Source of the DNA: Anas platyrhynchos
Taxonomy: Eukaryota > Chordata > Aves > Anseriformes > Anatidae
NCBI RefSeq assembly: GCF_047663525.1
Contig: NC_092591.1
Coordinates: 47,221,501-47,285,500, forward strand
Reading direction: 5' to 3'
Length of the DNA stretch: 64,000 nucleotides
In this document: positions 12,301-22,759 of the stretch, piece after piece
Position numbering within the stretch: position 1 is the first letter of the stretch
Layout of the letters: every line of letters begins with the position of its first letter
Program-made: the position numbers and the translations under genes
The notes under the pieces: model-generated
Seen by the model: only the letters and a program-made list of their open reading frames with translations
Database searches by the model: none
Told to the model about the DNA's origin: nothing

Positions 12301-15300
12301 TGTAGTTGTTTGCTAAATTGAAAGAACTAGAGAAAACCAAGTTACAATAAAGTATCAGTACTTTCTTTTCACTCTATAATTGAATTAAATTTTATTATTT
12401 ACTCCTAGTAAGTGGATTAATATGTTAGCAAATAGCTAGGCATTCAGAAACCCAAGTATAAGACATATCAAATCATTTACAATGACTCCACAGTGAACAA
12501 AGTGCTTGACCAGCTATTTCATTTTGCCTGGAGGTTGCTCTACCTTTCTGTATTCGTAACACATGCAAGAGAAGGAAAAACGAAGCATAAGCACTGTCTG
12601 CCTGGCATAGGAAGCAATGCAAATTATATGCATACTGCTGACAAATAGAGGACAGCAGCTCCTGCAAATCCACATTCTCCTGTTTCTGAACACTGTGGAC
12701 ATGCACTTCATGATTTTGCAAGCAAGACAAGGCAGTGCAGGTTAAATAGCCCACTGACTGTTTCCAGGCCTTTATCAGTGAGCTGGGGAACATAATGTGT
12801 TTAGCAGAAAGGATACATAGCCACTGAAAAATGCTGCACCAACCTGACTGTCTTATTAGGCCTAACTGATGAGCAAGCTGGGTCACGCAGCAGGGCCTGA
12901 ACTCTTGAGAGAAGTAGGCTCCATGTTCAGGAGAAGGATTGGAAGCCCACAGCTAACCCCATGGTTGCACAAACAGCAATACTTACCACCCAGTACCTCT
13001 TGGTATATGCGATATAAAATGTGTGGCAGTGGAAGTAGGTGGGAAACAGGAGTGGAGGAAGAGCTGTAATGGAGAAATCATTATCACTGGTAATATCGTT
13101 TACTGAATGACAGATATCAAATCACAAACTGAAAGCAAAGGATCCCAGAACAACTACTCAATATAGATAGTAGTCTGAAGCATTTTAGGGCTGCTATCAT
13201 CCAGAAACTTCTGGATGATCTCAACATGCATCAAAGAAGACTAACATTTAGCGATCCTTGAGCCTGCTGGTCTCAGGAGGTAAAACAGAGATAATACAAG
13301 AAGCTCTTTGAAGTTTGACTGCAGCTCCAAAGTAAGATCTATAAGCCCCATTAGAAATAAGTGTCGCAGGAGAATGAAGATACTCACTAATGAAGAAGTA
13401 TTTGTGCTGGTGATTATATGGCATGTATTTTTTCTTTTTGATTCCAAGCTGTGAAAATAAACAATAAAACAATGAGTGGAAACTAGAGTAATCTGTACAG
13501 GTAACTTGCCATTTTCCATCATTCTTCCCCAGAAAGCACCCTTTTTGCACACTTTCCACAACCATCGTTACTGTCTCCCTCTCATGCACCCATCCTATTA
13601 CTTTACATACATATGCTTTTGCTATAAACCCTCACTCCAGTGACTGCTTTAATGCTTTACTCTGTGAAGTCCTATAGAAATAAGCAGTTAAGCAAACCTG
13701 AGACTTTTCTTCAGTAGGAGAAAAGTGAAATGTGATTGCTGAGAAGTAGTTCTACATATACTTAAAACATACCTTGGGACATAGTAGGAAATAAATTACA
13801 GTCAGATACCACCATTATCTGTGTTGGAAAGGAATAAGGTAGTAAAAGCTATACCTGAATGTGTTATCCATTAAAAGATGGTGTGACCCATAAGCATGAG
13901 TTATGATAAAAAATTGAGAGTAAATTGAGGTGAATTTTAACTGTTGAATCTATCGTTTTTGTGTTCCTTGTTCATTCATAAGTCACTTGGCACAAGCTTA
14001 CATACCACAGCACTAAATTATACTACAAGTCAAAACCAGTCGTTTTCTTTGTTTTCATTTTCTACTTTTTTTCTTTGATTCTGTAAACTTAAGTGACAAT
14101 TTCAATGGAAGAAAAAATAAAATCACTGCTGTAGTTCTTCTGACAAGGCCTCAAAAACTGATTAACTTGTGCAGTAAAAGGGCTGCAGCATTGTCCTCAG
14201 CTATTGCTCCTGGCAGTGGCCTAGCAGTACAAGCTGAGAGCACCTTATGTAGTCAAATGACTTCTGCACATGAGAGGCACTTGACAATAACCAGTCCCAG
14301 AAAAATCACAGAAACAGCCAGCCACTGTTTCTTCAGCACTGTTGTGCCAGCTGCCTTTCACGTCAAGGCATAAAGAAACCAGAGCAGCCTGCATCTGTGA
14401 GCCTTAGACATTAATATTAAGAAATAATCCCAGACTAACTGCATACGTGCTTTATATTAGTGTTCACAAGTTATCTAATAATCAGTAATTACTGAGCTGT
14501 TACAAAACCTAGTAGGTCATTAAGTTGCTATAACCATTAGTAGTCTTTTCCTACTGGATTTTCCCTCCTGTATGTAATGAACATTTGTCTCTTATTTGTT
14601 TACAGCAACTTCTCAAATGCTTGAGCAACTTCTAAATAGTATAATATAAACTATGACCTGCTCACAATGTCTAAAGAAAATCGACAGATGAAAATCTTTT
14701 TTTCAGAAACTATGATTACAGTTTTAGATATTTATGATATACTGTGCTTTTTATTGAGTAGGGTGTTCTTCTCAGTTGCTAGTACATGACCACATGTATA
14801 CACAGACACTGACCTCCACAGAGAATTTCTTCCCCAAAGTAAACAAGAACGGGTGCATATCAATATCAGGATCTTTCTGGAAGCAGTTGGGTTTGGCATG
14901 GTGTCGGGAATGCAAAAGAGTCCACCATTTGGCTGATGCTCCCTGTTTAAGTGAAGAACAGAGCATGAGAACCACAATGCTCTCAGAGCCAGATTCTCTC
15001 CCTTCTTTGCCCAGTGCTGAGCACACTCCTACAGAATCTTCAGAACACACACTTGCAGAAAGGCCATCAAATCAAGCAAGTTGTTCCAGGATCAATCACT
15101 TACAATCAAGTGGCACATGACAAACTTATGCAGCAAGTGGTTCCACTTTGTCTTCTTGAAGACTGAGAGATGTCCTAAATCATGTTGTAGCCATGAGGCC
15201 TGGACCTGAAAGAGGAAAAAGGAAATCTTGTGAGTGGCACAAAAGGGGAGTCAAGACCATCATTGCCTCTAAATTGGAGAGACATGGATTTGATGGATGG

Positions 15301-18300
15301 ACCACTTGGTGGATAAGGAAATAGCTGGATAGCCACACTCATAGTTGTGGTCAATGGCCTGATCATAGAATCATATCACAGAATCATGGAATTGCTTGGG
15401 TTAGAAGGCACCTTAAAGACCACCTAGTTCCAGCCCCAGTTCCTTGGGGGAGAATGCCACCCACTAGATCAGGTTGCCCAGGGCCCCGTCCAACCTCACC
15501 ATCAACATTTCCAGAGACAGGGCATTCACAGCTTCTCTGGGCAACCTGTTCCAGTGCCTTACCACTCTCTGAGTAAAGAATTCTCTCTTAACATCTAATC
15601 TAAGCCTCCCCTCTTTCAGTGCTAGGACAAGGAGGAATGGTTCTAAGTTATCTGCCTGTGTAAAAAGTCACAGATGGCCTTTAATGTCCCTTCCAACCCA
15701 AACCACTCTATGATTCTGTGAATACATCTTGGGGAAAGAAAAAAAAAAAAAAAAGCTACAGATTAGGCATACTGGGAGCTCACCACAATTAAGAATTTCT
15801 TCTTTGCATCTTCTGTGAAACACAGGTCATATAGAAGTTGTCATCTTAAGCAAAGGAGAACTATACCAAGTAAGGTAGTGGAGAGCTACAAAACTGCAAT
15901 AGTATGTGTATGAAAGTTGACATAAGTCCATGCATACATGTTGTGGGTTGCTTACCTGAGAAGTGCTCAGCATCACCAGAGAGACAATAAAGGGCATTAA
16001 GGATGTTCCAAAGTAGAAGAGAACGAGCCAAGCAGCAGTATCCAACAGGAGGATGTGAGCAAGGTGCAAGAAGAAGAAGAGTTTATTTGGCTTCAGAAGT
16101 CCCATTTTCTCAACACTGGCACGCAATTCACGGAAGTCTTTTACAAGCATTTTCTGTGGAAAGCACAAGTGTTACACATTCCCTGCTCCTAGAGTGTAGT
16201 GCTGCAGCCTTAAAAGCCAATAAACGTTTCAAGCAAGGAAAGAAAGATTGAAGTCTGTTCAAATGGACAAGAGCTGGACTTGCACACCAGTAGACTTCAT
16301 CACTGTTCTCCTACAACTACTCTATGCCTTTGCCCAATAAAATACATAGAGCAGAGGAGCAAGCAGAAGCCATTACAGAGCAAAATATCTGTACCCCCAG
16401 CCCCTAAGGCTATGTCTAGCACCTGTGCTTCTTCCACTATCTCCTTGGCAATAACATAGGGGTCATGCAACAGATGTTTAGGGCTGTAATATCTTCTGAG
16501 TGCTACTGGTCCATAGTCACCAGAGCCCAGCACTACTCAAACATTGCCAGGCAATAGTGAAGGCATGAAGATTAAAAAGACATCCAGAACATTTCCTCAA
16601 ATAATCAAATTAGGGGGAAAAGTGTGCGTGTGTAAAGCACTTATTAGAAGGCATACAGTATGCATATGATGACATTAATCCACCTCTGCCATCACTTTCA
16701 CCAGAACAATGCATGCCTTCACTTTACCCTTCCCACAATTAACAGGGAAGGGTCAAACGTCTGTACAAAAAATGGAACCCATAGCCCAGCTGACCTCATG
16801 TTGGTCACTGAGGAAGTAATATGGAAGAAGAAGGGACCACAGTCCAGGTACTAGACCAAGTTACCTTTGTCTTTACCAGCTCAGCAGATACCTCACAAGC
16901 CTGGCTCCTGTCTCCATGAAGCCCAGCCCAAAGGAGACTGCCAGACCAGTTTGCCAGTCATTTCTGGGAAATGGGGTTTGCAAGGAGCAAGGCACATGCA
17001 GGCTCTAGTGCAGGCCAGCTGTGGGGAATCGGCAAGGCACAGCCTCACATGGACAGGACATTCTATCCATATATATAGGATTTATGAACTTGCCCTTCTG
17101 GGAATTGTTTCTAATGCCTGGGTTACATGATGGCACGTTACCTTGTCCCCCTTCAGCATGAAATTACGCAAAGGAAGTCAGGGCAGACAAGGAGGAATAG
17201 AAGAAAATAGTCTGGGATATAGGAAAGCAATTAGGTGCATACAACCCTGTGGACAATTGCACTCCAAGACTGCTTCTGATCTATTGTCTGCACCCCTCTT
17301 TGGCATGTAAGATTGGTTATTCACACACTGGTATCAGCAGTTAAACTGTTTGACCTTGAGACTGCTGCAGTAGACTGTCCAAAAGGGCAATGAATTAAGT
17401 TTCACAGTGTATTGTCAAGGCTGATGCACTATACCTGCATTCTATCCCTACAGATACCTACAACAGAAGGGGAATACAGTCTGAAAAGTTACTATCTGTT
17501 GAAGAGAACTACTGAGAGGTTGCTTAGATCTTTCTCAAAGCAGGGGAAAGAAAAGTTGATAACAAATATTCATGAGAGCCACACAAGCCTCTATACCTTA
17601 TGCAGTTGCTGGGATAAAAATTCCTTAGAAATCTCATTCTCTGACAAATAATGTGGATTTAGACTAATACTCGTTTAGGATTTTTAAGTAGTAACAAAAA
17701 ATTGTGAAGAATCTGGATCACATTGTTCTAGAAACTACACTGATCTAGAAAACCAAGTTATAATCTCAGAATATTTGCCTTTAATCTTTGGTTTATGAGG
17801 ATAAACTTACATTTTTTGTGGGCTCAATACTGGGTTGATCTGGTGCCAGCTCCCCGATCAGCAGTGGCTTCAAGTACTTGTTCACCAGCAGCTTGTCAAC
17901 ATGGAATGCTACAAACGCATCCTGCAAACGCAGAAGAGTAAAGAAAGAGATAAGAAAAACCATCGTGTTACTGACCCCGATCTCCTCAATATGCTGTGCA
18001 TGCTAAAACATTCACGGTGGAGGAACCACAGTAACAAAGACCTTTCTATCTCCTCATTTTTTCACCTTCCCCTCCATCACCTTTACCCTAATCTCTTCTT
18101 AAATGAGACTTTATTATTTAACTCACAAACAGAGAAGGTCTGTCTTCAAAGACTGAAATTACTACAGATATGCAAGCTGCATAATACAAAACTGAATTGA
18201 ACGCAATTACATGTCTAAAGTGAAATTTAGTTTCCTTGCTTTTCTTCCCCTTCTAACCCCAATTTTAGTGATCTTTCACTCACCCTTGACAGTCAGGTGT

Positions 18301-19215
18301 CCAAAATACCTTCCATCATCAAACTAAAAACATATTTATTGTAAATTTATCAGAAGACTGTTTGCCTTTTAAATCCAACTTCTTAAAGGAAAAAAAAACT
18401 GGTGGTTGTTATTCACAGACATAAAGGATTTTGACCTTTCAGAAATATACCATTCTCAAAGAGTAAATTCTTACTTTTCCCCAACTAGTCAAGTAATAGC
18501 ATCAAGACTTATGTTATACTAAGGCTAAGTAATGATGGAAAACTAAACTATAAGTAATACAAGCTCTGGAGGAGGAGATGGACAGGTGATAGCAATGAGA
18601 AGCCTGCTTTAGGAAACGTGTCACAGCAACAATCCAACCAGCCCTGGGAAGAGAAATCCACTCCCAAATTAACTAATACAGGATGGATTTTGTTGAGGAC
18701 TAAGTGACGTATGTAGGGAGCTTTTTTCTAGCACTTGGAGATATTCGTACAGAAATTAATGCAAGAATGCAATTTATATGAACAAGCCTGGTTAGGTGTT
18801 ACTGATCTCTCACAAAGATAAAAGCATGAAAAAACAACAGTGTGATAGCTTCCAGGCAGGGCTAGGGACAGAAGGGGCAGAAACACAGGGGAGGAAACAA
18901 CTTCACTGACAGAGAGAGCATGTCGGGAGTAGCTGGAGCCCTGAAAAAGACAGGAGTATGCTGATATGCCACAGCTGAGAAAAAGCTGAGCTGAGCTGTG
19001 AATTCACTCCACCTAAACTCCTCCCAAAGATTCTCCAGTTGTGGAAAATGGCTTTTTTACATCCAAGCAAACTTACTGCTCTTCTGGCATGTCTGCTTTT
19101 GCACCATCTTTCATCTGCATCAATTTTTGTCAGTCTAACCCAAACAGAGTGTTTTACTGCATTCCAACCCTGCAGGGCTACTCTGTGCAAGTGTGAATTA
19201 AGAATGGTTGTGTGA

Positions 19216-19259
<44 letters not shown>

Positions 19260-21721
19260 GTTCAGCTAATTGTTTTGAGTGAACTGCTACAGAATTTGTC
19301 CTATATACTGAAATAACAAAATAACTCAGGCCTGGGCAACTGCATGACTACCTATGCTGCATATACGCCTCAGACTAAGTACTGAGCACACAGTCACTAT
19401 CACAGTGATTCTCTGCCAGCAATTCCAGCAATGAAATTTAGCAATAAATCCCAGTTTTAACAACAAACAAGAAGTGTTTCTGCAAAACAATCTACAGCAA
19501 GTAACTGTATTTCATGCAACACTACACATCATTACAGCCTTCAAAACTCAAGCAAATTTGGTTAAACTGCAACCCAGCCTCAAGACAGTTGTTTCTGTTT
19601 CCTAAATTACTTCATTCCTTAACTCTGCTTTTCTACACTTTGTGAGAAGACACTTCAACAAAATCAGCAGTAACAGGGCTCTTCTTTACAGTTTTGTGTG
19701 GTGCGACCCTTGCTAATATTGTGGCATTAATCATACTCAGTATTTCCACTCCTCTTCTAAATTTTGTTAATTAATGCTTTTTAATTAATTAATTAACTAA
19801 TTAATTCCCCTTTTTGTCTGCATCCACTACAACTAAAGGGCCTGTGAGATTCATACCATCTCATGAAACTCCACTGAATACAGAAGAGGAATTACTTCTG
19901 TACTGGGTCTGTCTGGGATGTTAACTTTCCCTGCAACATTCAGGTTGTAACTCAATGTGGAAATAAAGTTTGCTCCAAACAAGACAGTTCAGGTTCACAT
20001 ATAAACAGGATACAAAGTACAGAATTCCACAAACCTTGATTTATCTTGCTTCTGTTATAGATTGACCAGTGCCAACTTGGCTCTTTCTGCTACATGATCC
20101 TGCAGTCTAGCCATGCCTATAGCAAATATTCCATCTTTTACTTGCTTTCACGTTTTTTTCTGAGGCTGAGATGCACAGCCTGCAAGCACACACAGTTCAA
20201 GCAGGACAAGATACTCCAGTATCACATGTATCAATTAGCTTTGGAATTAAAAAATCTGAGGATTCTGCCTTGTCAGAAATAATGATACTACATTTGTTCT
20301 TCAGCCTGTCAGAAGCAAAGTGAAAAACCTTCCTATTAATTTTATTTGGAGGCCTCAAGCTACAGTTTCATAATATTCCCCCTTGCCTCCTTCCATACAC
20401 ATATAGCCACATGTTTTCCCATTGTAGTGTGCAGCTTATTTCATGTGCACAAGTGTGAAGACACTTGAGCTTTTGTCTCACGAAACTGGCTGAATTCTGA
20501 CAGGGCTTATTATTTGGATATGGCATCAACCAGTAAGAGCTAGCTCAGATCCTAGAAACAAAGCACCTGTATTTTTCAAGTTCATCCATTATCTGGGGCT
20601 ACCCAGCATCGTAAAATGAAAGAAGTCTGACAGTGCTAACTAAAGGAAATGAATGATGGAAATGGAAATGCAAAGTGTTGGAATGCAAAGTGTTGCTAAT
20701 ATAAAATTTGAAGTTTAAACTCAGTGGACTGAAAATTATTGTATTTTTTCATGAATATCAGTCATCCCCCATGTGTGAGAGATTTAGAAACTATTTACCT
20801 CAAGTTGTTTTTCAAAATACAGAGCAAGGATGCAATCCTGTTTGTCACATCTTTGTATAGATGCTGATTTACTACTATTTTCAGCATAACCTATACACAC
20901 TAGAACACCAGAACTCCAGAGAATTTGCTGAACAATTTCCTGTGTTCCTACAGGTTTCCATAGCTTTAAAGATAATGGTCAAACAGGAAAGGTGATGAGC
21001 AGATGTCTTTTTGCCCCCAGACTAACTGACCAGCAGCTTGACATCAGATAGCCATCTGATTCTTCCAATTTTGTTCATTCCAGGGATCAGAGGGACTATG
21101 GGCAATAACTGCAGCAACTTTCCTAGAAAACTGCTTGGGAGAGCATACCACCTTCACTTCCCCTCCAAATTAAGTTGGGGAAGCACTTTGGAAGAGATTC
21201 CTTTACTAAGATAAAGAGAGTGACTACTGCAGTTGCCACAGGACTGCTGCAGTACCACTTGCGGATTCCTCACCATATGCAACCACCACAGTACGCTTCC
21301 AGTAGCTCTAAAGTGAGCTCAAGAGATAAGAGCCATCCTGAAGTCTTCATCTGGATTACAACCACAACCCTGGTGCCCCCGCCTTCGCTGCCCTCTCCAT
21401 CCATCCCCAGCCTGTGACATCCCTCACCGTGACATCCTGCCCGGCATGGCTGCTGAGGAGCCGGGCACCCCCGGGATGCCTCTTGTAGAAGTGGCTGATG
21501 TCGTACACCTTCCTGTCGATCACCAACCACCGGTCCTGGGGTGGCGGACCCCGACCTGAGCGCTGCGCGATCTCCTCCCAGGTGAAGCAGCGGCGGGACC
21601 ACAGGGCCGAAGAAGACACCACTGGGTCTGGGTCTGAGTCCTGGTTCTGCTTCTGGTCCTGGTTCTGCTTCTGGTCCTGGTCCCCAGCTGCCCAGTCCCC
21701 ATCGCCTTGCAGCAGCACCAT
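9302..21721 (-). CDS. FADS1-like: Desaturase copy A: complete FADS1-type front-end fatty acid desaturase (12 exons, 474 aa)
   Basis: Membrane-bound front-end desaturase expected to act in the ER on polyunsaturated acyl-CoA, with electrons from its fused cytochrome b5 domain. Coding exons, in gene order: 21721-21428, 17921-17811, 16153-15956, 15205-15104, 14942-14814, 13448-13388, 13063-12987, 12184-12087, 11490-11394, 10421-10342, 9666-9541, 9353-9302. They sum to 1425 bp with GT/AG at every junction and no stop until TAG. Landmarks: HPGG at residues 82-85, box 1 HDLGH at 209-213, box 2 HSRHH at 246-250, box 3 QIEHH at 412-416. Exon 9 (MNHIPM..., DWVSTQ) and the C terminus ([19 protein letters not shown]) resemble vertebrate FADS1 more than FADS2, as I remember those families. 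It is about 30 residues longer than the usual 444, mostly at the N terminus. Delta-5 activity is inferred; bird FADS1-like paralogues could differ in substrate. Confidence 0.93.
9541..9666 (-). CDS. FADS1-like: Copy A exon 11
   Basis: Residues 416-457 plus two bases. [18 protein letters not shown], then [10 protein letters not shown] and LLTAFADIV. Trp after RHNY differs from the His of mammalian FADS1 and is shared with copy B. 126 bp, donor GTAAGT. Confidence 0.93.
10342..10421 (-). CDS. FADS1-like: Copy A exon 10: histidine box 3
   Basis: Residues 390-415 plus two bases. [10 protein letters not shown], then [11 protein letters not shown]; the last His of QIEHH is completed by exon 11. Gln at the start of box 3 marks front-end desaturases. 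I placed the acceptor at the first of two close AGs (before CTCCAG), which keeps LQATC and the frame. 80 bp. Confidence 0.92.
10860..11240 (-). mobile_element. CR1 LINE fragment in copy A intron 9
   Basis: Matches CR1 internal 3' sequence on the minus strand: CTCCAGGGATGGGGACTCC, ACAAAGAAATTCTTCTTTAT, GGTAGTTGTAGAGACTGATG, TTCCCTCAGCCACTCCTCA. The 3' terminal repeats are missing. Confidence 0.85.
11394..11490 (-). CDS. FADS1-like: Copy A exon 9
   Basis: Residues 357-389. [17 protein letters not shown] followed by DWVSTQ is one of the stretches that separates FADS1 (MNHIPM, DWVSTQ) from FADS2 (MNHIVM, DWFSSQ). 97 bp. Confidence 0.93.
12087..12184 (-). CDS. FADS1-like: Copy A exon 8
   Basis: Residues 325-356 plus two bases. 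[16 protein letters not shown] aligns with the family's DLAWM.TFYVRFFLTY. 98 bp, donor GTAACA. An open reading in another frame here is a shadow; this frame joins both neighbours. Confidence 0.9.
12987..13063 (-). CDS. FADS1-like: Copy A exon 7
   Basis: Completes codon 299 and encodes residues 300-324 ([10 protein letters not shown] to KRYWV), a hydrophobic segment expected to lie in the membrane. 77 bp, donor GTAAGT. Confidence 0.9.
13388..13448 (-). CDS. FADS1-like: Copy A exon 6
   Basis: Residues 279-298 plus one base. Contains the conserved lysine-rich [16 protein letters not shown] segment. 61 bp, donor GTGAGT. Confidence 0.92.
14814..14942 (-). CDS. FADS1-like: Copy A exon 5: histidine box 2 (HSRHH)
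   Basis: Residues 236-278. Carries [11 protein letters not shown] and [10 protein letters not shown]. All HxxHH histidines are kept, but the middle pair Ser-Arg differs from the usual Phe-Gln. 129 bp, phase 0, donor GTCAGT. Confidence 0.93.
15104..15205 (-). CDS. FADS1-like: Copy A exon 4: histidine box 1 (HDLGH)
   Basis: Residues 202-235. Carries [12 protein letters not shown], the first di-iron histidine box (HxxxH). The box has Leu where mammalian FADS1/FADS2 have Phe/Tyr. 102 bp, phase 0, donor GTAAGT. Confidence 0.93.
15362..15645 (-). mobile_element. CR1 LINE 3' end in copy A intron 3
   Basis: Begins with ATCATAGAATCATATCACAG (tail reverse complement), then GGCACCTTAAAGACCACCTA and CTGGGCAACCTGTTCCAGTG. 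Same transcriptional direction as the desaturase. Confidence 0.9.
15672..15722 (+). mobile_element. Opposite-strand CR1 3' tip
   Basis: AATGTCCCTTCCAACCCAAA, then CTCTATGATTCTGTGA: a CR1 3' end in the opposite orientation, about 30 bp from the previous element. Confidence 0.8.
15956..16153 (-). CDS. FADS1-like: Copy A exon 3: FRELR linker and first membrane segments
   Basis: Residues 136-201. Contains [18 protein letters not shown], then a long hydrophobic stretch (about residues 160-197) able to span the membrane twice. 198 bp, phase 0 at both ends, donor GTAAGC. Confidence 0.93.
17811..17921 (-). CDS. FADS1-like: Copy A exon 2
   Basis: Residues 99-135, from DAFVAFH through [12 protein letters not shown] to PTKN. 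This links the b5 domain to the first membrane segments. 111 bp, phase 0 at both ends, donor GTAAGT. Confidence 0.93.
19217..19257 (+). repeat. 41-base A run in copy A intron 1
   Basis: Uninterrupted run of 41 A. The 0.7 kb before it shows no repeat family I know and no target-site duplication I could find. Confidence 0.9.
19764..19807. repeat. TTAA-rich low-complexity stretch
   Basis: Near-perfect TTAA repeats, self-complementary. Confidence 0.7.
21428..21721 (-). CDS. FADS1-like: Copy A exon 1: start codon and cytochrome b5 domain
   Basis: Encodes residues 1-98. The chosen ATG has A at -3 and G at +4. A Q/D/K/N-rich, low-complexity N terminus (about residues 14-33) precedes the b5 domain, which has [23 protein letters not shown] and the heme-binding HPGG (82-85), and then AGQDVT. 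The exon ends at a GTGAGG donor in phase 0, joining DAFVAFH in exon 2. An in-frame ATG 96 bp upstream (21815-21817) gives a family-unlike extension. Confidence 0.9.
21639..21680 (-). repeat. 18-bp coding minisatellite in copy A exon 1
   Basis: 2.3 copies of an 18-bp unit, TCCTGGTTCTGCTTCTGG on the plus strand. It encodes QDQKQN twice (residues 15-20 and 21-26), just before the b5 domain. The unit is a multiple of three, so copy changes keep the frame. Confidence 0.9.
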
Positions 21722-22464
21722 CCTCCTGCTGCTTCTCCTCCAAAGGCAGCCACCCTGCTCTGTGCCTCCCCAGGTGTATAAGGGATGAGTCAAGCCCCGA
21801 CCCGCCCCCCAGCCCACACCTCCCTCAGTTTTTCAGCCCTGAGAGAAATGACATAAGTGTTGAAGAGCGTGCCTGGATGCAGGCAGAGCCCCTCTGGGCT
21901 TCACTTATTCCCCAAACAAGCAGACAGACAGACTCACAGCCTCCTCTTCCCTGTCCTGGCCCCTGCATTGCAATCCAGGCATAAAAAAATGCACTACTAT
22001 TGAGTGTTAGACCACTTTTTCTCACCTAGCTCATTCTGTTCTCAAGATGTGCTTACTGGGCTCTCCAACCATCAGGGAAAATCTCGCTTAAAATATACCT
22101 CTTGTTACCTCCTCCAAGAAGAATGAATGTCCAGAATGCAGAGAAAAATGGGAAGGATTCCCCAAAATCAACATTCTTCTCAGGGATGGAGAAGTTAGGA
22201 TATTCTCAGGAATAATCAAAACACTTTTCTGATGCAATCGAGCAAAGAAAAGATATTCAGCAAAACAAAGATGCAGCATGCAGCACTGCAACCTTCCAAA
22301 AATATGGGAATGATCAGATTTCTACAGCTCCAAACACAGGATGAATTAATCCTTGAGGAGGAGGGTTTTTCTCAGACATTCTGTCAGCTTTAACTTGTAG
22401 CAGTAGTACTACCTGGGTATCATTGGAGTAGCAGAGAATTTGAAGATGATTTTCTTGTCCACAG

Positions 22465-22554
22465 CCCAGTTGCTAAATGGATGGCTGAAGAAGTGATACT
22501 TTGGCTGGAGCAACTGGGCCCACGGGCTTCACATTATGAAGAAAAATGTAGGAG
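22465..22554 (+). pseudogene. Orphan SAM-domain exon resembling BFAR
   Basis: A 90-bp segment with one open frame: PVAKWMAEEVILWLEQLGP, then RASHYEEKCR. It has an acceptor-like TTTCTTGTCCACAG before it and a GTAACT donor after it. The W..EEV..WLEQLG pattern is that of a SAM domain and, from memory, is very close to the SAM exon of bifunctional apoptosis regulator (BFAR). I found no RING exon, no rest of the SAM domain and no membrane exons nearby. It most likely is a remnant of a genomic (not retroposed) duplication. It lies about 740 bp from the copy A start codon, on the opposite strand. Confidence 0.6.
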
Positions 22555-22717
22555 GTAACTTGTTACCTCTCCCCAAAAATATCACTCTGTATCTCTGTTG
22601 GGATATTACAGCCTGTGAACCTCTTTGTAAAAAAGGTGATTTATATACCAAGAGCAGGGCAGGGAGGAGGAGGCTTCCACAGTGCCCTTTGCACTGGAAA
22701 GTCTCCACATTTTATGC

Positions 22718-22758
22718 TTTTTTTTTTTTTTTTTTTTTTTTTATTTTTATTTTTTTTA
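22718..22758 (+). repeat. T-rich tract
   Basis: 25 T followed by TTATTTTTATTTTTTTT; low complexity in the spacer, just right of the orphan SAM exon. Confidence 0.85.
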
Positions 22759-22759
22759 C

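Larger units (their letters stand above)
21380..21830 (-). promoter_or_regulatory. CpG-rich island over copy A exon 1 and presumed promoter
   Basis: The only clearly GC- and CpG-rich stretch in the window, covering exon 1 and about 100 bp upstream. No TATA box is seen on the minus strand just upstream, which fits a CpG-type promoter. The start site itself is not defined by the sequence. Confidence 0.5.

Noticed and set aside
12473-12886. 137-codon minus-strand frame between copy A exons 7 and 8
   Set aside because: It lies inside an intron, has no family similarity, and the flanking exons join in frame without it.
14776-15120. 114-codon plus-strand frame
   Set aside because: It runs antisense over copy A exon 5 and is a shadow of that exon.
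21270-21743. 157-codon minus-strand frame overlapping copy A exon 1
   Set aside because: It is the wrong frame: it lacks [14 protein letters not shown] and HPGG, which lie in the neighbouring frame that splices correctly to exon 2.
21722-21817. Upstream in-frame ATG extending copy A by 32 residues
   Set aside because: The extension (GWGAGRG...) is unlike any FADS N terminus, while the downstream ATG has a good start context. Kept only as an alternative.
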